The notes under the pieces are model-generated. The model was not told the DNA's origin, searched no databases, and was given only the letters and a program-made list of their open reading frames with translations. Below, piece by piece: positions 1-4,798 of a stretch of DNA of 7,319 nt. This DNA comes from Candidatus Nanopelagicales bacterium. Its GTDB lineage: Bacteria; Actinomycetota; Actinomycetes; S36-B12. The DNA lies in contig JALQSY010000084.1 of the NCBI GenBank assembly GCA_023264215.1, positions 1 through 7,319 of the forward strand. Reading direction: 5' to 3'. Within the stretch, counting starts at the first letter, position 1. Each line of letters begins with the position of its first letter. Both the position numbers and the translations under genes were made by a program.

Positions 1-89
1 TTATCAAGGGTTACGTGAGGCCATAAGTCTCGATAACCGGGACTTTCACGCTCGGGCCAGCAGTTCGCCGGGCCGGCAGGTCGTCCGAA
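1..89. other. Left-edge segment downstream of the nuclease gene
   Basis: No gene can be supported here. The stretch looks more AT-rich than the adjoining gene. It holds an imperfect inverted repeat: GGTTA at 9-13 pairs with TAACC at 34-38, and GAG at 17-19 with CTC at 29-31. This could be a weak hairpin downstream of the leftward nuclease gene, whose stop is at 90-92. There is no clear U-tract, so I do not call it a terminator. A short leftward open frame ends at 11, but it is only a shadow of the overlapping gene. Confidence 0.3.
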
Positions 90-1817
90 CTACGCGCTGG
101 GTCGCAGATTGCGGCGGTCGGCCGTGTAGCGGACGGTCTGCGCTGCCTCGCGCGCTTCGCGCAGCGCGAGCGCATGCGCGCCGCCGACGTGTACGGGCGA
201 GGCGAGCGGCGATGAGGTGCGCACGAGGCGGGTCGTGCCGCTGGTGAGCCAGCCCCACAGGATCTCGGACTCCTCGGTGAGCGCCGAGCCCGGTTCGATG
301 ACCTCCGCTGTCGCCACGAGGGCATCGACCACGGGGCGCGGATCGGTGCCGCGGGGTGCGACGCCGGCAGCGGCCAGTCGGCCGTGGCGGATGACGTGGA
401 TCTGCCAGCTCCCATCGACGAGGTCGGCTGCCACGATCTCGTCGACTCTCGCGAGCGCCTCGAGGCGATGACGCCGCACGCTCGCCCGGACGTAGGACTC
501 CAGGCGATCGCGCCACGATCGTGCCTGCTCGAAGCGGCCATCGGCGGCGTACATCGCCATCCGGTCGGTCAGTGCATTGATCACCTCGCGGGCATCGCCG
601 GACATCGCGGCGAGTGCGCGATCGGCGACGGCGGCGTACTCCACGGCATCGCCGGACGTCGCGCACGGCGCCGCGCACTGGCCGAGTTGGCCGCGCACGC
701 AGCCCGCGGTGCGCTTGGGTCCACGCGGCAGGCGCTCGGTGCACGTGCGCAGCGGCAGCGCCTCCTGCAGGGCCTCGGCTGCGAGCGTCGCGCTCCCGCG
801 CGATCCGAACGGGCCGATCGCGGCCAGGTGGCTCTCGCGTACGGCGCTGACCGTCACCAGTCGCGGATGCGGCTCGCGAGTGAGCGCGACCCAGACCTGG
901 CGCTCGGGATTGCGCGAGCGGCGGTTATAGGGCGGGCGATGGTCGGCGATGAGGCGCAACTCGCGTACGCGCGCCTCGAGATCGGTCGCGCACACGATGG
1001 GGTCCACGCGCTGGGCGAGGCCAACCATCTCGGACATGCGCCGGCGCTGCTCCGATGCGGTGAAATAGTTGCGCACGCGCGAGCGGATATTGCGCGAGGT
1101 GCCGACATAGAGCGCGTGGCCCTGGGCGTCGCGGAAGATGTAGACACCCGGCGCTTCGGGCAGGTCCGATCCCAGGTGACGTTTCTCGCGCTGCTGCTGG
1201 GTGGTACGGCCGCCGAAGGCGAGCAGGTCCTCCAGGCAGTGCACGCCGAGCGGGCCCATGCGCTCCATGAGTCCGTGCAGCACGGTCACCGTGGCGCGCG
1301 CGTCGTCGAGCGCCCGGTGGCACGGGGGAGTGGGTGAGTGGAAGAACCGCGACAGCGTCTCGAGCTTGCAGTTGCGCACCTCGTCGCGGGCGATGGCCCG
1401 CCGTGCGATCCGCGCGGTGTCGACAACGCGCGGTCCGGGCCACGGCAGATCCGCCTTGTCGCCCGCACCCCGCAGGAATGACATGTCGTACGGCGCGTTG
1501 TGGGCGACGAGCACAGCTCCGGCCGCGAACTCCCAGAAACTCGCCGTGGCCGCTGCCACCGAGGGCGCGCCGATGAGCATGCGGTCGGTGATGCCGGTGA
1601 GCGCTGCGATGAACGGCGGGATCGACGTACCCGGATCGACCAGGGTCTGGAACTCGCCGATGACCTCGCCGCCGCGGACCTTGACGGCGCCGATCTCGGT
1701 GATGCCCGCGTCGACGGGCTTGCCGCCGGTGGTCTCGAGGTCGACCACGACGAAGGTGACCTCGCTCAGCGGCGTGCCGAGGTCGTCGAGGGAGAGCTGC
1801 TGCTCGACGACCGGCAT
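90..1817 (-). CDS. DEDDh 3'-5' exonuclease fused to UvrC/Cho-like GIY-YIG nuclease
   Basis: The 575-aa protein probably acts in the cytoplasm in DNA repair or proofreading-type DNA processing. Residues about 20-185 form a DnaQ-like exonuclease domain with all five DEDDh residues visible: D26 and E28 in VDLETTGG, D111 in HNAPYDMSFL, and H167 and D172 in CHRALDDA. Residues about 218-300 form a GIY-YIG nuclease with GVY at 224-226, YVG at 237-239, arginines 242-249, probable catalytic E286, and N298. Cysteines 359, 373, 381 and 385 follow (spacing 14-8-4), resembling the four-Cys cluster of UvrC. A UVR-like helical segment lies at about 412-440. The UvrC RNase H-like second nuclease and HhH domains are absent. 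Such DnaQ-UvrC fusions are a known actinobacterial type; I recall M. tuberculosis Rv2191 as similar. The start at 1817 is preferred because the exonuclease fold begins about 20 residues later and a TAGCGT box lies 7 nt upstream. The longer frame to 1985 runs through a palindrome. The physiological substrate is unknown. Confidence 0.93.
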   Translation of the reverse strand: MPVVEQQLSLDDLGTPLSEVTFVVVDLETTGGKPVDAGITEIGAVKVRGGEVIGEFQTLVDPGTSIPPFIAALTGITDRMLIGAPSVAAATASFWEFAAGAVLVAHNAPYDMSFLRGAGDKADLPWPGPRVVDTARIARRAIARDEVRNCKLETLSRFFHSPTPPCHRALDDARATVTVLHGLMERMGPLGVHCLEDLLAFGGRTTQQQREKRHLGSDLPEAPGVYIFRDAQGHALYVGTSRNIRSRVRNYFTASEQRRRMSEMVGLAQRVDPIVCATDLEARVRELRLIADHRPPYNRRSRNPERQVWVALTREPHPRLVTVSAVRESHLAAIGPFGSRGSATLAAEALQEALPLRTCTERLPRGPKRTAGCVRGQLGQCAAPCATSGDAVEYAAVADRALAAMSGDAREVINALTDRMAMYAADGRFEQARSWRDRLESYVRASVRRHRLEALARVDEIVAADLVDGSWQIHVIRHGRLAAAGVAPRGTDPRPVVDALVATAEVIEPGSALTEESEILWGWLTSGTTRLVRTSSPLASPVHVGGAHALALREAREAAQTVRYTADRRNLRPSA

Positions 1818-1824
1818 GCGCCCG

Positions 1825-1830
1825 ACGCTA
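1825..1830 (-). promoter_or_regulatory. Putative leaderless -10 box for the nuclease gene
   Basis: On the minus strand the hexamer TAGCGT matches the actinobacterial -10 pattern TAnnnT. It lies 7 nt before the ATG at 1817, so transcription would begin at or next to the start codon, and no Shine-Dalgarno sequence is seen. No convincing -35 was found. This box supports the shorter start of the gene. Confidence 0.5.
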
Positions 1831-1900
1831 GGCGCGGGGTACGACACTCCGGGCGTGCGACACGCCTGGGCGACGTGACGCCGCGTTCGTGCGGTCGTCG

Positions 1901-1937
1901 ATCTGTCACTGTTTGGGCTGCCCAAACGGTGACAGAT
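1901..1937. repeat. 37-bp near-perfect palindrome
   Basis: Left arm ATCTGTCACTGTTTGGG (1901-1917) and right arm CCCAAACGGTGACAGAT (1921-1937) are reverse complements at 16 of 17 positions, with a 3-nt centre (CTG). It lies between two divergent genes, so it is not a terminator for either. The arms are longer than most simple operators. It could be a large operator, a repeated extragenic palindrome of the genome, or the trace of a small non-autonomous element. The sequence does not decide between these. Confidence 0.85.
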
Positions 1938-1950
1938 GCCTGCGCGAGCG

Positions 1951-1970
1951 ACCGTTTCGGTGACATCTGG
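1951..1970. repeat. Degenerate partial third copy of the palindrome arm
   Basis: The octamer CGGTGACA at 1958-1965 repeats the octamer at 1927-1934 of the palindrome's right arm, 31 bp downstream. It is preceded by CCGTTT and followed by TCT, recalling the outer parts of the arms. This gives three TGTCAC/GTGACA half-sites (1904-1909, 1929-1934, 1960-1965). The last lies close to the promoter of the zinc-ribbon gene, which would fit repressor or activator binding but is not proof of it. Confidence 0.5.
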
Positions 1971-1989
1971 TGATCCTGGCGGCATTGGC

Positions 1990-1995
1990 TAGGGT
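1990..1995 (+). promoter_or_regulatory. Putative leaderless -10 box for the zinc-ribbon gene
   Basis: TAGGGT fits the TAnnnT consensus and lies 6 nt before the ATG at 2002, the usual geometry of actinobacterial leaderless transcripts. No Shine-Dalgarno sequence is present. The -35 is unclear; TGGTGA at 1968-1973 has a workable 16-nt spacing but a poor match. Confidence 0.5.
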
Positions 1996-2001
1996 CGTGC
2001 C

Positions 2002-2274
2002 ATGGCCCTCACGATCCCTGACGAGCGCCACCGGTGGCGGTGCGGCCACTGCGGCAACCTCACCCGCTTCGACGTCGTGCGCAGGGCGCGCACCCGGGAG
2101 TTCTGGCACGTGGATCTCGCCGGTGCGCCGGAGGTGGAGGGCGTGGAGGTCCTCGAGGAGCAGATCGACGAGGTGAGCTGCCGCTGGTGCGGCAACGGGG
2201 ACCGGATCGAGGTCATCGCGCGTCCCGAGCCCGGCCACGAGGGGGACTCCCCGCACGACATGGGCGGCGTGTAG
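2002..2274 (+). CDS. Small zinc-ribbon-like hypothetical protein
   Basis: This 90-aa protein has two Cys-x2-Cys-Gly pairs, C14-GH-C17-GN and C60-RW-C63-GN. They are spaced like the two knuckles of a zinc ribbon that would bind one Zn(II). Between them lies an acidic, mixed alpha/beta-type segment including FWHVDLAG and VEVLEEQIDEV; the C-terminal tail is polar. No signal peptide or membrane segment is seen, so it is probably cytosolic. Both CxxCGN knuckles look alike, as in zinc ribbons that touch nucleic acids or partner proteins, but no specific family is recognised. It is transcribed divergently from the nuclease gene and lies 76 bp before the next small Cys-rich gene. The start follows a leaderless-type promoter. 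Confidence 0.75.
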   Translation: MALTIPDERHRWRCGHCGNLTRFDVVRRARTREFWHVDLAGAPEVEGVEVLEEQIDEVSCRWCGNGDRIEVIARPEPGHEGDSPHDMGGV

Positions 2275-2305
2275 CCCATCGCCGGCACCCCATGCAGCAA
2301 GACGA

Positions 2306-2341
2306 GGTGGGCGGCTGGGGCTGTCGGACCCCCCGCCTACC
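2306..2341 (+). promoter_or_regulatory. Stable GC-rich hairpin upstream of the small four-Cys gene
   Basis: GGTGGGCGG (2306-2314) pairs with CCGCCTACC (2333-2341) with one G-T mismatch (a G-U wobble in RNA). GGGG (2317-2320) pairs with CCCC (2329-2332), leaving a 2-nt CT bulge and an 8-nt loop. The stem has 13 pairs. No U-tract follows, so if it ends the upstream transcript it is not a classic intrinsic terminator. Its 3' arm covers the first bases of the putative -10 box of the next gene and ends 9 nt before that gene's ATG. Confidence 0.6.
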
Positions 2342-2343
2342 GT
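2338..2343 (+). promoter_or_regulatory. Putative leaderless -10 box for the small four-Cys gene
   Basis: TACCGT fits TAnnnT and lies 7 nt before the ATG at 2351, the same geometry as the other two boxes in this window. It overlaps the end of a hairpin. This favours ATG 2351 over the in-frame GTG at 2345, which would start only 1 nt after the box. Confidence 0.45.
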
Positions 2344-2350
2344 CGTGCCC

Positions 2351-2632
2351 ATGACGACAGGACGCCTACGTCGAGGGGCCGATGAACGGCCCGCGACCGA
2401 CTTGCCCGGCACCGACTTGCCCGCTGCCGACGACGGTCCGCGCGGCGAGCTGACCATCGACTGCGCCAGCTGCCTCGCCCGACCAGCCGCTTGCGGCGAC
2501 TGCATCGTGAGCGTGCTGCTCGGCCCACCGGGCGCCATCGGCGGCGAGGAGCAGGCCGCCTTCGCCGTCCTCGCTGGCTCGGGGCTGGTCCCGCCGCTAC
2601 GACTGGTCACCGGCCGCGAAGGCGTCGCATGA
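2351..2632 (+). CDS. Small four-cysteine hypothetical protein
   Basis: This 93-aa protein has a charged, probably disordered N-terminus (about 1-33) and a compact motif DCASCLARPAACGDC with Cys 38, 41, 48 and 51 (CxxC-x6-CxxC). A hydrophobic strand (IVSVLLGPPG) and an Ala-rich helix follow. The cysteines could bind a zinc ion or form redox pairs. I have the impression that short proteins of this CxxC...CxDC-V plan recur in actinobacteria, without an assigned function. The N-terminus contains an imperfect peptide repeat, TDLPGTDLP, encoded by a 13-bp direct repeat with a 15-bp period (2396-2408 and 2411-2423). Only 7 nt separate its stop from the M48 protease start, so the two are probably translationally coupled. 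ATG 2351 is preferred, though GTG 2345 is possible. Confidence 0.72.
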   Translation: MTTGRLRRGADERPATDLPGTDLPAADDGPRGELTIDCASCLARPAACGDCIVSVLLGPPGAIGGEEQAAFAVLAGSGLVPPLRLVTGREGVA

Positions 2633-2639
2633 TGGCCGG

Positions 2640-3860
2640 GTGACCCCGGCCCGCGCTGCCCTCACTGCGTCGCTGATCGCCTTCGCTGCGCTCGTCGTCG
2701 TCGCCGTTGCCGCGGTCCCGTGGGATGCCGCGGTCGCGCCCTGGGCGCGACTGGACCTGCCCGCGTTCCCGGACTTCACCGCTGATCAGGTCGCCGCCAT
2801 CAACGCCTACGTCGATGCCGCATGGCTGCCGGGGCTGCTCGGCTGGCTCGCCGGACCGGTCGCGGCCCTGGCGATCTGGTTGATCGCACCGCTACGCCGC
2901 GCATTCGCGCGCATCGGGCCCGCGTCCCGCCCGATGGTCCGCGACCTGCTGGTCGCCGCCGCGATACTCGCCGTGGCGCGCCTGGCCGCCCTGCCCTTCG
3001 CCGCATGGCTGGCCCAGGTACGCCGAGACGCCGGCCTCCTGGTCGAGCCATGGACCGCCTGGTGGCTGCGCTGGTTGGGGGAGTCCGCGGTCTACGTCGC
3101 CCTGGGCGCTCTTGCGGTCGCCGTCGGCCTTGCCGCCCTGCGCCGCTGGCCGCGGCGCGGCTGGATCGCGGTCGCCCTGGGCGCCGGGCTCGTCACGCTC
3201 GTCGTCACCGCTCTCCTGCCCTTCGCCCAGCGCGTCCAGGGCACCACCGCGGACCCGCAACTCACCGCCCGGGTGCTCGCGATCGCCGACCGGGCGGGCG
3301 TCGACGTCGGCGCCGTGAGCGTCATCTCGGTCGCTGACACCTCGCCGGCGATCAACGCCAATGTCTCCGGCTGGGGTCCGACGCGGACGGTCACCGTCTA
3401 CGACACGGTCGCGCCCACGATGAGCGACGCCGAGATCGACGCGCTCATCGCCCATGAGCTCATCCATGTCCGCGAGGGAGATGCCGTGCTCGGGGCGCTC
3501 CTGGCCACCCTCGGCGTCATCGGGACTGTCGCGCTCGCCTGCGCCCTGGTGCTGTCGACTCGCCTTCGCACGCGCGCCAGCGCCGTTCCGCTGGTCGTGG
3601 CGGTCGTGCTCGGCGCGTCATTGGCGGGGACCGTGATCGGGGCGACCATCAGCCGGCCGCTCGAGTCGCGCGCGGATCGCGAGGCCCTCGCGCTCGTCGG
3701 TGACCCGCAGGCCTACCGCGACCTCATCGTGCGCCTCGCGACGACGAACCGCTCGACGCTGGAGCCGCCCTCGTGGCGCTATGCCCTGGTGTTCACCCAT
3801 CCGACGCCGCTCCAGCGACTGCATGTCACGCAAAGGTCGGCACTCGGCGACAGGCTGTAG
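2640..3860 (+). CDS. Membrane M48-family zinc metalloprotease (Ste24/HtpX-like)
   Basis: The 406-aa integral membrane protein should cleave membrane or membrane-associated proteins or peptides at a zinc site. The HExxH motif is H272-E-L-I-H276 in a context typical of M48 (SDAEIDALIAHELIHVREGD). The third zinc ligand is E342 in ESRAD, matching the ExxAD motif of the family. Another family-typical stretch is NANVSGWGPTRTVTVYDT (about 240-257), and the C-terminal HPTPLQRLH resembles the end of M48 catalytic domains. Hydrophobic segments lie at about 8-26, 63-84, 101-122, 145-167, 174-194, 281-304 and 312-334, an arrangement like Ste24-type CAAX proteases. The GTG start lies 7 nt after the preceding stop. 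No good Shine-Dalgarno is seen, which suggests coupled re-initiation. An ATG at 2632 is in another frame and stops after three codons. The substrate is not predictable. Confidence 0.92.
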   Translation: MTPARAALTASLIAFAALVVVAVAAVPWDAAVAPWARLDLPAFPDFTADQVAAINAYVDAAWLPGLLGWLAGPVAALAIWLIAPLRRAFARIGPASRPMVRDLLVAAAILAVARLAALPFAAWLAQVRRDAGLLVEPWTAWWLRWLGESAVYVALGALAVAVGLAALRRWPRRGWIAVALGAGLVTLVVTALLPFAQRVQGTTADPQLTARVLAIADRAGVDVGAVSVISVADTSPAINANVSGWGPTRTVTVYDTVAPTMSDAEIDALIAHELIHVREGDAVLGALLATLGVIGTVALACALVLSTRLRTRASAVPLVVAVVLGASLAGTVIGATISRPLESRADREALALVGDPQAYRDLIVRLATTNRSTLEPPSWRYALVFTHPTPLQRLHVTQRSALGDRL

Positions 3861-3876
3861 ACACATCGCAGTCCGC

Positions 3877-3883
3877 AGGAGGG
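3877..3883 (+). promoter_or_regulatory. Strong Shine-Dalgarno for the DHPS-like gene
   Basis: AGGAGGG lies just upstream of ATG 3887, with 4 nt between AGGAGG and the start. It is the strongest ribosome-binding site noticed on the plus strand of this window. It argues against the upstream in-frame starts inside the M48 gene. ATG 3896 is an alternative with a 13-nt spacing, longer than usual. Confidence 0.7.
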
Positions 3884-3886
3884 TCC

Positions 3887-4798
3887 ATGATCCGCATGAC
3901 GGATCTCGCCGAGCTCATGACGGCCTATCCCGAGGTCGCGACACGCGAGCGACCGGAGTTCCGGATCGGCAGCGTGCGCTACACCGCCGCGGCGATTATG
4001 GGCGTGGTCAACCTCTCGCCCGACTCGACGTATCAGCATTCGGTCGCACGCAACCATGACGCCGCCATGCGCCTGGCGCGTATCGCGTGGGCGCAGGGAG
4101 CGGCGGTGGTCGATCTCGGCGCTGAGAGCACCAACGCGGGAGCTGCCCGCGTCAGCCCCGCCGACCAGGTCCGTCGGCTGCTGCCGGTAGTCGCCACGTG
4201 TGCGGAGGAGGGCATTGCCGTCTCAATCGAGACCTATGACCCCGATGTGGCTGCACCGTGCCTCGCCGAGGGAGCGGTGGTTCTCAACATGACCGGCCAG
4301 GCGAGAGAACGTGAACTGTACGACGTTGCGTCCGAGTATCGAGCGACCGTGGTGCTGTGTTACACGGCGGGATCGGATTCCCGCGCTCACGGGGATGCTG
4401 TCGTGGAGGCCGATCCGATCCCGCGATTGATCGACTACTTCCACGAGCGCGTCGAACTCGCCGCCCGGCACGGCGTGACGAATATCGTCCTCGATCCCGG
4501 TATGGGCTTCTATTACGCCAACCTCACCAACCCGATGCTTCGGCTGCGCTACCAGACCCGCGTCCTGCTCCAATCGCAGCGTCTCGCCGTGCTCGGGCTC
4601 CCGCTGTGTCAGACCCTCGGACATGGGTTCGCTGTGTTTGAAGAGGAGTACCGAGCGGCAGAGGGGGTATTCGCTGTCCTGGCCTATCTCGGCGGAGCGT
4701 CGCTGCTGCGCACACATGAGGTGCCGCTCGTGCGTGGCGCGCTGAGCCTCATGGAGTCGATGGATGCAACGGCCCGGGAATGGCTCCCGACCGCGTGA
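3887..4798 (+). CDS. Divergent dihydropteroate-synthase-like (pterin-binding TIM barrel) protein
   Basis: This 303-aa cytosolic protein has the fold signatures of DHPS (FolP), which joins 6-hydroxymethyl-dihydropterin pyrophosphate to p-aminobenzoate. Visible counterparts are MGVVNLSPDST (38-48; FolP has N-x-T-P-D-S-F), GAAVVDLGAESTNAGA (71-86), VLNMTG (132-137, with the pocket Asn), DPGMGF (203-208) and RTHEV (275-279, with the Arg and His that bind pyrophosphate). Three changes stand out. The FolP pterin-site Asp in VDT is E115 in IET. The S-R-K loop is replaced by P-L-C within LGLPLCQTLG (236-245). The GFGK segment is GFYYAN. I therefore doubt true DHPS activity; a related condensing, methyl-transfer or pterin-binding role is possible. 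No other folate gene is nearby. The gene follows the M48 gene by 26 nt. Its 3' end overlaps the convergent glycosyltransferase gene by 50 bp. GC over 4261-4680 is about 63% by hand count, below its neighbours. Confidence 0.85.
   Translation: MIRMTDLAELMTAYPEVATRERPEFRIGSVRYTAAAIMGVVNLSPDSTYQHSVARNHDAAMRLARIAWAQGAAVVDLGAESTNAGAARVSPADQVRRLLPVVATCAEEGIAVSIETYDPDVAAPCLAEGAVVLNMTGQARERELYDVASEYRATVVLCYTAGSDSRAHGDAVVEADPIPRLIDYFHERVELAARHGVTNIVLDPGMGFYYANLTNPMLRLRYQTRVLLQSQRLAVLGLPLCQTLGHGFAVFEEEYRAAEGVFAVLAYLGGASLLRTHEVPLVRGALSLMESMDATAREWLPTA

Larger units (their letters stand above)
1818..2001. promoter_or_regulatory. Divergent intergenic region
   Basis: This 184-bp spacer separates the leftward nuclease gene from the rightward zinc-ribbon gene. 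It carries a putative -10 box at each edge (1825-1830 minus, 1990-1995 plus) and a long palindrome with a partial extra copy in the right half. Open frames crossing it on the minus strand show no family features and are considered spurious. Confidence 0.7.

Noticed and set aside
1..60. Attachment site or mobile-element end at the left edge
   Set aside because: The sequence is somewhat AT-richer and has a weak hairpin, but there is no integrase, tRNA or direct repeat in the window to support it.
384..1337. Long plus-strand open frame antisense to the nuclease gene, with a second at 1201-1878
   Set aside because: High GC gives long shadow frames. The translations are low-complexity, show no domain motifs, and lie opposite a well-supported gene.
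1901..1937. Palindrome as intrinsic terminator or CRP/GlxR site
   Set aside because: Both flanking genes point away from it and there is no U-tract. The TGTCAC/GTGACA half-sites are too far apart (19 nt between them) for the CRP-type TGTGA-N6-TCACA pattern.
1818..1985. N-terminal extension of the nuclease to 1985 (56 extra residues)
   Set aside because: It crosses the palindrome, has no family similarity, and the ATG at 1817 has a leaderless-type -10 box and a normal distance to the DEDDh core.
1906..2610. Minus-strand open frame across the two small Cys genes, and related minus frames near 2000-2300
   Set aside because: It begins in the palindrome and is antisense to two genes with Cys-pair motifs. 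Its translation is Arg/Pro/Ser-rich without recognisable family features.
3773..3886. DHPS-like start inside the M48 gene at 3773
   Set aside because: AGGAGGG at 3877-3883 marks ATG 3887, and the upstream residues are out-of-frame readings of the M48 C-terminus.
3887..4798. Naming the DHPS-like gene folP
   Set aside because: The SRK loop and the VDT Asp are not conserved and there are no folate genes nearby, so the symbol would claim an activity the sequence does not support.
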